From Amycolatopsis regifaucium (GTDB lineage: Bacteria; Actinomycetota; Actinomycetes; Mycobacteriales; Pseudonocardiaceae): a DNA stretch of 64,000 nucleotides. The notes beneath the pieces are model-generated. The model was not told the origin of the DNA, made no database searches, and was given only the letters and a program-made list of their open reading frames with translations. Position numbers and translations under genes: made by a program. The DNA lies in contig NZ_LQCI01000009.1 of NCBI RefSeq assembly GCF_001613935.1, positions 344,484 to 408,483 on the forward strand, in the 5' to 3' direction. Positions 26,871-34,963 of this stretch are shown here, in pieces (within the stretch, counting starts at the first letter, position 1; each line of letters opens with the position of its first letter).

Positions 26871-26884
26871 TGGGAGCGCTCCCA
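26871..26884. promoter_or_regulatory. Perfect CebR operator upstream of cebE
   Basis: TGGGAGCGCTCCCA is an exact 14-bp palindrome identical to the published CebR-binding consensus of Streptomyces. It lies 51 bp before cebE. Confidence 0.93.
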
Positions 26885-26935
26885 TTTTCTGGTCGGACGG
26901 CGGGCGTTCCCACCCATCGGCAAGGGGTTTGACAC

Positions 26936-28237
26936 GTGAGAAGCATCCGGAACGGCCTGGTGCTGGCACTGGGTATCACGATGACGGCGTTCGGCGTGAC
27001 GGCGTGCGGGAGCGACGACGGCGGGACACCCGCCGCCTCCGACCCGAACGCCAAGGTCGAGCTGACGCTGGCGACGTTCACCGAGTTCGGCTACGAGGAC
27101 CTGATTCCCGAGTACGAACGACTGCATCCGAACATCAAGATCACCCACCGCAAGACCGGCCAGGGCGGGCCGTACCACCAGGATCTGATCACGAAGCTGG
27201 CGGCGGGCTCCGGCCTCGCCGACGTCACCGCGGTCGAGGAGGGGCACCTGTCGAACGTCCTCGACAAGGGCTCGAAGTTCAACGACCTGCCCAAGATCGG
27301 CCCGGCGGACGCCTCCCCCGACCGCTGGCTCGGCTGGAAGTACGACGCGGCGAAGACCAAGGACGGCAAGGTCATCGGGTACGGCACCGACATCGGGCCG
27401 CTCGCGATGTGCTACCGCAAGGACATGTTCCAGGCGGCCGGTCTGCCGACCGATCCCGAAGCGGTCAAACCGCTGTTCGCGACCTGGGACAGCTACTTCG
27501 CCGCGGGCGACCAGTACGTCGCCAAGACCGGCGGCAAGGCGTGGTTCGACTCGGCCGCCCAGAACTTCAACTCCATGGTCAACCAGCTTCCCAACGGCTA
27601 CATCGGGAATGACGACAAGCTGGCGGTCGAGGGGAACCAGGGCATCAAGGACGCCTGGACCAAGGTGACCGCCGCCGTCGCGAAAGGACAGTCCGCCAAG
27701 CTGACCGCGTTCAGCAACGAGTGGAACTCCGGTTTCAAGCAGGGCGCCTTCGCCACGAAGGTCTGCCCGGCGTGGATGCTCGGCGTCATCAAGGAGCACT
27801 CCGGCCCCGAGAACGCCGGCAAGTGGGCGGTCACGGCTGCCTTCCCCGGTGGCGGTGGGAACTGGGGCGGTTCGTACCTGACCGTGCCGACGCAGTCGAA
27901 GCACCCGAGAGAGGCGGCCGAGCTCGCCGCGTGGCTGACCGCGCCCGAACAGCAGCTCAAGGCGTTCAAGGCCAAGGGCACCTTCCCCAGCCAGGTCAAG
28001 GCGCTGGAGGACCCGGCACTGCTGAGCGAGACCGACGCCTACTTCGGCGACACCAAGGTCGGACAGCTGTTCGCCGAGCAGGCCAAGAAGGTCGCCAAGC
28101 CGCAGTACAAGGGCCCGGGCGACGGTCAGATCCAGGAGAACGCGTCGACCCCGGCGCTGCAGGCCGTCGAACAGGGCAAGTCCGCGGACGAGGGCTGGAC
28201 GCAACTGCTCGACGCCGCGAAGAAGATCACGCGCTGA
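26936..28237 (+). CDS. cebE: CebE cellobiose/cello-oligosaccharide-binding lipoprotein
   Basis: 433 residues from GTG with AAGGGG upstream. The signal ends FGVTACGSDDGG, a lipobox. The mature part is a family 1 extracellular solute-binding protein (VTAVEEGHLSNVLDKGSKFN, GGGGNWGGSYLTVPTQSKHP). In Streptomyces CebE binds cellobiose and cellotriose at the cell surface for CebF-CebG, powered by the shared ATPase MsiK, which is not in this window. First gene of cebE-cebF-cebG-bglC, 3 bp before cebF. Confidence 0.93.
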   Translation: MRSIRNGLVLALGITMTAFGVTACGSDDGGTPAASDPNAKVELTLATFTEFGYEDLIPEYERLHPNIKITHRKTGQGGPYHQDLITKLAAGSGLADVTAVEEGHLSNVLDKGSKFNDLPKIGPADASPDRWLGWKYDAAKTKDGKVIGYGTDIGPLAMCYRKDMFQAAGLPTDPEAVKPLFATWDSYFAAGDQYVAKTGGKAWFDSAAQNFNSMVNQLPNGYIGNDDKLAVEGNQGIKDAWTKVTAAVAKGQSAKLTAFSNEWNSGFKQGAFATKVCPAWMLGVIKEHSGPENAGKWAVTAAFPGGGGNWGGSYLTVPTQSKHPREAAELAAWLTAPEQQLKAFKAKGTFPSQVKALEDPALLSETDAYFGDTKVGQLFAEQAKKVAKPQYKGPGDGQIQENASTPALQAVEQGKSADEGWTQLLDAAKKITR

Positions 28238-28240
28238 CCG

Positions 28241-29230
28241 ATGACCGTCGTCGACAAGATCGCGCCGGAAGGGAGGAAGGCCGGGGAGCGCGAATCGCCC
28301 CGGCCCACCCTCCGGCACCGGCTGAGCAGGTGGGACGTCAAGGTCTCGCCCTACCTCTACATCGCCCCGTTCTTCATCGTGTTCGGGATCGTCGGGTTGT
28401 TCCCGTTGCTCTACACGGCATACGTGTCACTGTTCAGCTGGGAGGCGGGCGACGACAATCCTGACTTCATCGGGCTGGACAACTTCAAGGAGTTGTTCTC
28501 GGACACGCAGTTCTGGAACGCGCTCGAGAACACCGTCAGCATCTTCCTGCTCTCCAGCGTTCCCCAGCTGATCATCGCCGTGGCGCTGGCGGCGTTGCTC
28601 AGCAGCAGGCTGCGCGGGGCGACCGGCTGGCGCGTCGGCATCCTGCTCCCCTACGCCGCCAGCCTGGTGGCTCTCGGGATCATCTTCGCGAACTTGTTCG
28701 GACCGAAATACGGCCTGGTCAACGGCCTGTTGCAGACCATCGGCCTCGATCCCGTCGACTGGCAGGCCGGCCGGTTCAGCAGTCACGTCGCGATCGCGAT
28801 CATGGTGAACTGGCGCTGGACCGGATACAACGCGCTGATCGTGCTGGCGGCCATGCAGGCCGTCCCGAAGGAACTGCACGAGGCCGCCCTCATCGACGGC
28901 GCGGGCACGGCACGCCGCTTCTTCAGCATCACCCTGCCGTTGCTGAAGCCGACGCTGATCTTCGTCACGATCACTTCGACGATCGGCGGATTGCAGATCT
29001 TCACCGAGCCCAAACTGTTCGACGCCATGCCGGGGTCGAACAACGGCGGCTCGTCCAACCAGTTCCAGACGGTGACGCTGTATCTGTACCAAACGGCCTT
29101 CGAGAACTACGAACTCGGCTACGCCTCGGCCATCGCGTGGGTGCTGTTCGTGATCATCGTGCTGATCGCGCTGGTGAACTTCTTTCTCACCGGCAGGCTC
29201 GCCCGGACCCCGGCGGTGAAGAAGAAATGA
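28241..29230 (+). CDS. cebF: CebF sugar ABC permease
   Basis: 329 residues, MalF-type permease with six main helices after a ~30-residue cytoplasmic lead. The EAA loop is visible as ELHEAALIDGAGTARRFFSI. It pairs with CebG to form the channel. The gene overlaps cebG by 4 bp (ATGA) and follows cebE by 3 bp. Confidence 0.93.
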   Translation: MTVVDKIAPEGRKAGERESPRPTLRHRLSRWDVKVSPYLYIAPFFIVFGIVGLFPLLYTAYVSLFSWEAGDDNPDFIGLDNFKELFSDTQFWNALENTVSIFLLSSVPQLIIAVALAALLSSRLRGATGWRVGILLPYAASLVALGIIFANLFGPKYGLVNGLLQTIGLDPVDWQAGRFSSHVAIAIMVNWRWTGYNALIVLAAMQAVPKELHEAALIDGAGTARRFFSITLPLLKPTLIFVTITSTIGGLQIFTEPKLFDAMPGSNNGGSSNQFQTVTLYLYQTAFENYELGYASAIAWVLFVIIVLIALVNFFLTGRLARTPAVKKK

Positions 29231-30114
29231 CCCTCCTCCACAGTGGACTCGAAACCAGTACACCCGCGCACGGCAGGCTGAAGCGGAGTGTCTCCGCGCT
29301 GGGCAAACCACGCCGCTCGACCTACATCGTGCTGGCGATCTTCGTGCTCGGCTCACTTTTCCCGTTCTATTGGTCGTTCCTGGTCGCCAGCCGGGACAGC
29401 GGGATGCTCACCGAACGGGTCCCGCCGTTCCTGCCGGGCGGCAACTTCTTCGCCAACGCGGCCAGGGTGTTCGACACGGTGCCGTTCTGGAAGGCGCTCG
29501 CGAACAGCCTGATCGTCTCCGGCACGGTCACCCTGACCACGGTGCTGTTCTCCTCGCTCGCCGGATTCGCGTTCGCCAAACTGCGGTTCCGCGGCCGGAA
29601 CGGGTTGTTCGTGTTCATCGTCATCACCCTCGCCGTCCCGACCCAGCTCGGCATCATCCCGTTGTTCATGGCGATGTCGGAGTTCGGCTGGGCGGGCGGG
29701 CTGCAGTCGGTGATCGTGCCCAACCTGGTGACCGCGTTCGGTGTGTTCTGGATGCGTCAGTACACCTTGGACGCGGTGCCGTACGAACTGATCGAGGCGG
29801 CGCGGGTCGACGGATGCAGCATGATCCGCATCTTCTGGAACGTCTGCCTGCCCGCGGTCCGCCCGGCCGCGGCGATCCTGGCGATGTTCACGTTCATGAC
29901 CTCGTGGAACGACTTCCTCTGGCCACTCGTCGTGCTGGACGCCGGCAATCCCACCGTCCAGCTGGCACTGGAGAAGCTGCAGAGCGGCTATTACGTCGAC
30001 TATTCACTGGTGCTGGCCGGGACCACCCTGGCCACCATCCCGATCCTCATCGTCTTCCTCCTCCTCGGCCGCCAGATCGTGGCCGGGATCATGCAAGGTG
30101 CCGTGAAAGGGTGA
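29227..30114 (+). CDS. cebG: CebG sugar ABC permease
   Basis: 295 residues, MalG-type permease. The EAA loop ELIEAARVDGCSMIRIFWNV is clear and six helices are evident. The ATG overlaps the cebF stop (ATGA). An upstream in-frame extension is rejected because homology starts at MTLLHSG. It completes the two-permease channel. bglC begins 2 bp after its stop. Confidence 0.93.
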   Translation: MTLLHSGLETSTPAHGRLKRSVSALGKPRRSTYIVLAIFVLGSLFPFYWSFLVASRDSGMLTERVPPFLPGGNFFANAARVFDTVPFWKALANSLIVSGTVTLTTVLFSSLAGFAFAKLRFRGRNGLFVFIVITLAVPTQLGIIPLFMAMSEFGWAGGLQSVIVPNLVTAFGVFWMRQYTLDAVPYELIEAARVDGCSMIRIFWNVCLPAVRPAAAILAMFTFMTSWNDFLWPLVVLDAGNPTVQLALEKLQSGYYVDYSLVLAGTTLATIPILIVFLLLGRQIVAGIMQGAVKG

Positions 30115-30116
30115 CC

Positions 30117-31520
30117 ATGTCCGCTCATCCCGACAGTGTCCGGGCGAAGACCGCGCTGCTGTTCCCGCCCGGATTCGTGTGGGGCGCCGCCACCGCCGCC
30201 TTCCAGGTCGAAGGCGCCACCGCCACCGACGGCCGGACCGACTCGATCTGGGACGTCTTCGCCCGCCGTCCCGGCGCCGTCGTCGGCGGCGACACCGGCG
30301 AACCGGGCGCCGACCACTACCGGCGCTACGCCGAGGACGTCGACCTCATGCGGCAGCTCGGCCTCGGCGCGTACCGGTTCTCGCTGTCGTGGCCGCGGAT
30401 CCGCCCCGACGGCGGCGCGCCGAATCCGCAGGGACTCGCCTTCTACGACCGGCTCGTCGACAGGCTCCTCGAAGCCGGGATCCAGCCCTGGGCGACGCTC
30501 TATCACTGGGATCTCCCCCAGGCGCTGGAGGACGAGGGGGGCTGGACTTCGCGCGAGACCGCGTTCCGGTTCGCCGAGTACGCCGAAACGATCGTGGCGC
30601 GGCTGGGCGACCGGGTCACGAACTGGTCGACCCTGAACGAGCCGTGGTGCGCCGCGATGCTCGGTTACGCGGGCGGGATCCACGCCCCCGGGCGGCAGGA
30701 GCCCGCCGCCGCGGTCGCCGCCACGCACCATCTCCTGCTGGGACACGGGCTCGCGATGGACGTCCTGCGAGCGCACGCCCCGGCGGCGTCCTCGGGGATC
30801 ACGCTGAACCTGTACCCGGTCTCCGCCGCCGACCCGTCGTCCACAGTGGACGTCGAAGCCGCACGCCGGATCGACGGCCTGCAGAACCGGCTCTTCCTCG
30901 ACCCGGTGCTGAACGGCGGCTATCCCGACGACATGCTCGCCGACCTCGCCCCGCTCGGCATCGAAGCGCTTGTGCGGGAGGGCGATCTCGCGACCATCGG
31001 CGCCCCGATCGACTGGCTGGGCATCAACTACTACCGCGGCTACCAGGTCGCGGGCACGCCCCGGCCCGGCAGCGAACCGGCGGGACCCGACTGGCTCGGC
31101 GTCCCCGGCGTCCATTTCGTCCCCGACGAAGCGGCGCCGCGCACCGATTCCGGCTGGGAGGTCCAGCCTTCGCGACTCACCGAATGCCTGCTTCGGGTCC
31201 ACCGGGAGTACCGGCCGATCCCGTTGTACATCACCGAAAACGGCGCGTCCTATCCGGACACCCTGATCGGCGGGGACGTCGCGGACACCGACCGGATCGC
31301 CTTCCTCGACTCGCATCTGCGCGCCGCTTACGAGGCGATCGAAGCGGGTGTCGACCTGCGCGGCTACTTCTACTGGTCACTGCTCGACAACTTCGAGTGG
31401 GCCGAGGGGTACGCCAAGCGGTTCGGGCTCGTGCACGTCGACTACGAGACCCAGCAGCGGACGCCGAAGCAGAGCGCGCTCTGGTATGCCAGGGCGATCA
31501 GCCTCAACGGATTGAGCTGA
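30117..31520 (+). CDS. bglC: BglC family GH1 beta-glucosidase
   Basis: 467 residues, normal GH1 length and no signal peptide, so cytoplasmic. LFPPGFVWGAATAAFQVEGA is the GH1 opening. Acid/base Glu lies in TLNEPWC (about E175) and nucleophile in YITENGAS (about E374). It hydrolyses imported cellobiose to glucose; in Streptomyces BglC thereby also lowers the inducer and tunes CebR. ATG 30117 has AAGGG upstream; GTG 30111 is an alternative. A strong terminator follows. Confidence 0.95.
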   Translation: MSAHPDSVRAKTALLFPPGFVWGAATAAFQVEGATATDGRTDSIWDVFARRPGAVVGGDTGEPGADHYRRYAEDVDLMRQLGLGAYRFSLSWPRIRPDGGAPNPQGLAFYDRLVDRLLEAGIQPWATLYHWDLPQALEDEGGWTSRETAFRFAEYAETIVARLGDRVTNWSTLNEPWCAAMLGYAGGIHAPGRQEPAAAVAATHHLLLGHGLAMDVLRAHAPAASSGITLNLYPVSAADPSSTVDVEAARRIDGLQNRLFLDPVLNGGYPDDMLADLAPLGIEALVREGDLATIGAPIDWLGINYYRGYQVAGTPRPGSEPAGPDWLGVPGVHFVPDEAAPRTDSGWEVQPSRLTECLLRVHREYRPIPLYITENGASYPDTLIGGDVADTDRIAFLDSHLRAAYEAIEAGVDLRGYFYWSLLDNFEWAEGYAKRFGLVHVDYETQQRTPKQSALWYARAISLNGLS

Positions 31521-31526
31521 GCCACC

Positions 31527-31558
31527 TCCGGTCGGAGCCCGGGCGGGCTCCGACCGGA
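31527..31558 (+). terminator. Intrinsic terminator after bglC
   Basis: TCCGGTCGGAGCCC at 31527-31540 pairs perfectly with 31545-31558 around a GGGC loop, and TTTGTT follows. It begins 6 bp after the bglC stop and closes the ceb operon. Confidence 0.88.
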
Positions 31559-31592
31559 TTTGTTATCGTGGAGCCGGACCTGATCAACGCAG

Positions 31593-31675
31593 AGGAGACC
31601 AGACGTGGCAGGTGAAGACGACATCTCCGGGTGAGCCGGAGTTGGCAGGCCACCGGCGGTAGCGCCGAGGTGGCC
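31593..31675 (+). promoter_or_regulatory. Candidate ribosome-mediated attenuator of the ABC-F gene
   Basis: AGGAG at 31593-31597 precedes a 9-residue ORF at 31605-31634 (GTG start; MAGEDDISG). Its stop lies in the hairpin CTCCGG-GTGAG-CCGGAG (31625-31641). A second hairpin pairs GGCCACC (31648-31654) with GGTGGCC (31669-31675), with inner GGCG/CGCC pairing, followed by ATTTCG. GCCGG (31635-31639) can instead pair with CCGGC (31653-31657), excluding both. A drug-stalled ribosome on the ORF could thus favour read-through to the ABC-F gene at 31753. This layout is known for antibiotic-resistance ABC-F genes; the weak T-run is a caveat. Confidence 0.55.
31605..31634 (+). CDS. Nine-residue leader peptide ORF before the ABC-F gene
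   Basis: GTG with AGGAG 7 nt upstream, reading MAGEDDISG then TGA. It is the only ORF with a good ribosome site in the ~230-nt leader. It is interpreted as a stalling peptide for attenuation, not as a functional protein. Confidence 0.45.
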   Translation: MAGEDDISG

Positions 31676-31752
31676 ATTTCGTCGTACCCTCAACGCCACG
31701 TCCACCGCGGTGCTGCCTTGAGGCGCCCGCTTTCTCCGCGAGGTCTTTCTCC

Positions 31753-33372
31753 ATGTCAGACGCCTTCGTCGTCGTGTCCGCCCTGTCCTTCGCCTGGCCG
31801 GACGACACGCCGGTCTTCGACGACCTGTCCTTCACCGTGCCCGGCGGCCGCACCGGGCTCGTCGCGCCCAACGGGGCGGGCAAGAGCACGCTGCTCAAAC
31901 TGATCGCCGGCGAGCTGCGACCGCTCACCGGAACCGTGTCCACCCAGGGCGTGCTCGGGTACCTGCCGCAGTCGTTGCCGCTCACCGGCACACTGACCGT
32001 GTCCGAGGTGTTGGGCATCGCGCCGCAGCTCGCGGCACTGAACGCCATCGAATCGGGCGACGCGAGCGACGAGCATTTCACCACCATCGGCAACGACTGG
32101 GACATCGAGGAACGCACCCGCGCCCAGCTCGACCGGCTCGGTCTCGATGGCATCGCGCTCGACCGGAGCCTGCGCACGTTGAGCGGTGGGCAGATCATCT
32201 CGCTCGGGCTGGCGGCGCAGTTGCTGAAACGACCCGACATCCTGCTGCTGGACGAACCGACCAACAACCTCGACCTCGATGCCCGCCACAAGCTCTACGG
32301 CGTACTCGAAGACTGGTCCGGTTGCCTGTTGCTGGTGAGCCACGACCGTGAACTGCTCGACCGGATGGACCGGATCGCCGAACTCGACCGCGGCGACCTG
32401 CGCTATCACGGCGGGAACTTCACCCAGTACGAAGCGGCGGTGAAGGCCGAGCAGGAGGTCGCCGAACGCAATGTCCGCAGCGCCGAGCAGGAGGTGAAAC
32501 GCGAGAAGCGGGAAATGCAACAGGCCCGCGAACGCGCCGCGCGACGAGCAGGCAACGCGGCCCGCAACCTCGGCAACGCCGGTCTGCCGAAAATCTTCGC
32601 GGGGACCATGAAGCGCAACGCGCAGGAATCCGCGGGCAAGGCGAACGAGACGCACGCGGCGCGGGTGAGCGAAGCGAAGAACCGCCTCGACGAGGCCGAG
32701 CGCTCCCTTCGCGACGACCAGAAAATCGCGCTCATCCTGCCGGGCACCAACGTCCCGGCGGGACGCACGATGTTCCACGGCGAAGGCATCCAGGTCCGCT
32801 ACGGCGACCAGAACGTCTTCGTGGGCGCCGGTGTCGACCTGACGATCCGCGGCCCCGAGCGGATCGCGCTGACCGGCGGCAACGGCAGCGGGAAGTCGAC
32901 GCTCCTGCGGGTGCTGAATGGCGATCTCGAACCATCCGACGGGGTGATCAAACGGTCCGAGGGCCGGATCGCGTACCTCTCCCAGCGACTGGATCTGCTC
33001 GACCTGGACCGGACCATCGCCGAGAACTTCGCGGCGTTCGCCCCCGGCCTGCCCGAATCGCAGCGGATGACGCTGCTCGCCCGGTTCCTGTTCCGGGGCG
33101 CGCGCAGCCAGCTTCCCGTCGGTGTGCTCTCCGGCGGAGAACGGCTTCGGGCCACGTTGGCGTGCGTGTTGTTCGCCGAGCCCGCACCACAGCTGCTCCT
33201 GCTGGACGAGCCGACGAACAATCTCGACCTCGTCAGTGTCGGGCAACTGGAGAGCGCGCTGGGCGCCTATCAGGGAGCTTTCGTGGTCGTGAGCCACGAT
33301 GAGCGGTTCCTGAAGGAGATCAAGGTGGATCGACGGGTGCGGTTGGCCGATGGAGTGCTTCGCGAGGGGTAA
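31753..33372 (+). CDS. ABC-F family ATPase (ribosome protection or translation factor type)
   Basis: 539 residues with two ABC domains and no membrane segment. Walker [18 protein letters not shown] and GNGSGKSTLLRVL; LSGGQIISLGLAAQLL and LSGGERLRATLACVL signatures; LLLDEPTNNLDLD in both halves. The ~100-residue charged linker (about residues 225-330, rich in Arg, Glu and Lys) is the P-site tRNA interaction motif. ABC-F proteins bind the ribosomal E site; several displace antibiotics. The attenuator-like leader points to drug-inducible resistance, while a housekeeping factor remains possible. It stands alone after the ceb operon. Confidence 0.9.
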   Translation: MSDAFVVVSALSFAWPDDTPVFDDLSFTVPGGRTGLVAPNGAGKSTLLKLIAGELRPLTGTVSTQGVLGYLPQSLPLTGTLTVSEVLGIAPQLAALNAIESGDASDEHFTTIGNDWDIEERTRAQLDRLGLDGIALDRSLRTLSGGQIISLGLAAQLLKRPDILLLDEPTNNLDLDARHKLYGVLEDWSGCLLLVSHDRELLDRMDRIAELDRGDLRYHGGNFTQYEAAVKAEQEVAERNVRSAEQEVKREKREMQQARERAARRAGNAARNLGNAGLPKIFAGTMKRNAQESAGKANETHAARVSEAKNRLDEAERSLRDDQKIALILPGTNVPAGRTMFHGEGIQVRYGDQNVFVGAGVDLTIRGPERIALTGGNGSGKSTLLRVLNGDLEPSDGVIKRSEGRIAYLSQRLDLLDLDRTIAENFAAFAPGLPESQRMTLLARFLFRGARSQLPVGVLSGGERLRATLACVLFAEPAPQLLLLDEPTNNLDLVSVGQLESALGAYQGAFVVVSHDERFLKEIKVDRRVRLADGVLREG

Positions 33373-33398
33373 GCGTGCGGTCGCGAGTGGCGAAGTCC

Positions 33399-33445
33399 GT
33401 GAAGGCCTCCTTCCCTACCCTCAAGGTAGTAAAGGAGGCCTTCAC
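33399..33445. terminator. Hairpin after the ABC-F gene; dispersed repeat type
   Basis: GTGAAGGCCTCCTT at 33399-33412 pairs exactly with 33432-33445, with an inner CTACC/GGTAG stem. It starts 26 bp after the ABC-F stop. A related but less perfect hairpin, sharing GAAGGCCTCCTT, lies at 46043-46089. It probably ends ABC-F transcription. No T-run is present. Confidence 0.65.
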
Positions 33446-33550
33446 TACGTCCCCACTGGCCAACCGGCGACGAAGCCCAGCGACCTAAGCCAGCTTGACC
33501 CGAGGAGCGCACGAAGGCGACGGCCCCTCACCATGCCCACGAGATCTTTC

Positions 33551-33786
33551 CCCTGAACAAAAGGTCCCGCTTCCGCTCAGCGAAGGTCTGGGGGTTACCT
33601 GCGAGCAGAAGCGGGAGTTCAAGGCCGGTACGGTGGGCCGCCTCTCGGCGAAAGGCACGACATGGCTCCGGCCGAACCGGTATTCCATGAAGGCAAAAGG
33701 TGAGGCCCGGGGGCACCATCCGTACCGACACCCATTACAACGCCCACACCCACCGAACGTTCCCCGCGACCAAGTGACCTACATCG
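33551..33786 (-). ncRNA. Structured repeat element, copy 1, downstream of ridA
   Basis: 33566-33786 aligns without gaps to 34289-34509 (723 bp away), about nine in ten positions equal over the first 198. Stem A pairs 33566-33578 with 33603-33615 (12 of 13); stem B pairs CGGTACGG (33626-33633) with CCGTACCG (33720-33727). Substitutions relative to copy 2 keep both stems. Read on the minus strand, it starts 38 nt after the ridA stop and ends in stem A followed by ACCTTTTGTT, an intrinsic terminator. It may be a 3'-UTR RNA or a stand-alone small RNA. The rest of the 452-bp gap holds the ABC-F hairpin and nothing else seen. Confidence 0.6.
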
Positions 33787-33824
33787 CCCGAACCCTTACC
33801 GGTGAAAGGGAACAGACAACATCG

Positions 33825-34238
33825 TCACCCGCGCGGAATAGCCGCCACGGCTTCCACTTCGACGGCGTACTCCGGCGCCGCCAGCGCTGCCACCACAGCC
33901 AGTGACTGCGCCGGGAAATCCCCTTCCGGGAACCATCGCCCGAAGGCCTCCGCCTGAGCGGTGCGGTAGCCGGCCAGGTGCTCGGTTCCACCGACGAGCG
34001 TCAGCAGTTTCACGAGGTGCCGCGGTTCACCACCGGCGGCGGTCAGCAGGGCTTCGATGTTGGCGAAGATCTGCCGCCCCTGCACTTCCGCGTCCGGGCC
34101 TGCCAGGCTGCCGTCCGGGAGGACGCCGAGCTGTCCCGACAGGAAGACGATCTCGCACTCCGGCGGGACAGTGGCCAGGTGGCTGTACCGCCCGACGGGC
34201 GACGCGACCTCTTCAGGGTTCCAACGACGTGAGTTCAT
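33825..34238 (-). CDS. RidA/YjgF-family protein
   Basis: 137 residues of RidA fold. IVFLSGQLGVLPDGSLAGPD and ADVQGRQIFANIEALLTAAG-like spacing match the family; the C-terminal EYAVEVEAVAAIPRG aligns with the last strand of RidA. Archetypal RidA hydrolyses reactive enamine/imine intermediates from PLP enzymes, but this divergent member may have another ligand because the family is broad. It lies between two copies of a structured repeat element on its own strand. ATG 34238 has GAAG upstream. Confidence 0.88.
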   Translation of the reverse strand: MNSRRWNPEEVASPVGRYSHLATVPPECEIVFLSGQLGVLPDGSLAGPDAEVQGRQIFANIEALLTAAGGEPRHLVKLLTLVGGTEHLAGYRTAQAEAFGRWFPEGDFPAQSLAVVAALAAPEYAVEVEAVAAIPRG

Positions 34239-34288
34239 TCTTCAATGATCCACATCCGCGTTCGGAGCGCGGCATTGCCCCGAATAGA

Positions 34289-34509
34289 CCCGCCCCCGCT
34301 CAGCGAAGGCCTGGGGGTTACCTGCGAGCGGAGGCGGGAGCTTAGGGCCGATACGGTGGGCCGCCTCTCGGCGAAAGGCACGACATGGCTCCGGCCGGAC
34401 CGGTATTCCATGAAGGCGAAGGGTGAGGCCCGGGGGCACCATCCGTATCGACACCCTGTACAACGCGGACACGCGCCGAATGTTCCAGCCGGAACAGTGA
34501 CCCACGTCA
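34289..34509 (-). ncRNA. Structured repeat element, copy 2, downstream of the YjbR-like gene
   Basis: Same element as at 33566-33786. Stem A pairs 34289-34301 with 34326-34338 (12 of 13) and stem B pairs CGATACGG (34349-34356) with CCGTATCG (34443-34450). Stem A C-G here is T-A in copy 1, and stem B A-T here is G-C there. A CATGG/CCATG stem (34384-34412) and CGCC-TCTC-GGCG are also present. On the minus strand it starts 20 nt after the YjbR-like stop, and stem A is followed by TCTATT, 50 nt before the ridA ATG. It could act as terminator, 3'-UTR RNA or ridA leader. It fills the 291-bp gap. Confidence 0.6.
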
Positions 34510-34529
34510 ACACCCGAAAGCAGCAACCC

Positions 34530-34874
34530 TCAACAGGGTGGCGGAACCTGCTCGACCAGCTCTTCGGGAGCGGACAGCCGCCAAGCCTCGTAAACGAGTT
34601 CGTTCAGCTCATCGGACTCGAGACCGTCGAGGTGGACCACCACCCAGCCGAATCCTCCCGCGGTGAACTGCACCTCGAAGACGTCCGGCCGCTCGGCCAC
34701 GAGAGCCTCTTGTTCCGACAGCGTCTGTTTCAGACCGACTGTCTGGGTGCGTGGCCAGTAGTAGCCGAATCGCTTGCCACGCACGCTGTACGACTCCCAC
34801 TCCGTCGCGTCGGACCGCTCGACGTCGGCGAGCTTCTCCAGCATCCGGTGGAACTCGTCGCTCGGCACACCCAT
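34530..34874 (-). CDS. MmcQ/YjbR-family double-wing protein
   Basis: 114 residues from ATG 34874, with GGGG 7 nt upstream. FGYYWPRTQTVGLKQTLSEQ and the VHLDGLESDELNELVYEAWR tail resemble the MmcQ/YjbR family, a CyaY-like fold with predicted DNA-binding ability and no known biochemistry. A TTG at 34892 gives six more residues but a worse start. Its 3' end is followed by a copy of the structured repeat. Confidence 0.75.
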   Translation of the reverse strand: MGVPSDEFHRMLEKLADVERSDATEWESYSVRGKRFGYYWPRTQTVGLKQTLSEQEALVAERPDVFEVQFTAGGFGWVVVHLDGLESDELNELVYEAWRLSAPEELVEQVPPPC

Positions 34875-34963
34875 CCTGAACCCCAAACGCAACTGCCCCC
34901 AAAAAACCCGGCCGCCACAGTCTAGGTGGACAGACCGACAAGATCAGGAGCCTGTCGGCGGGC

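Noticed and set aside
33485..33688. Open frame MEYRFGRSHVVPFAERRPTV in the repeat element, with a similar one in copy 2
   Set aside because: Considered as a duplicated small protein. Differences between copies are mostly amino-acid changing and instead preserve stem pairing; no ribosome site was convincing.
34289..34509. Assignment of the structured element to a named riboswitch (cobalamin, c-di-AMP, guanidine) or 6C RNA
   Set aside because: C5 runs and hairpins were noticed, but conserved cores of those classes could not be matched.
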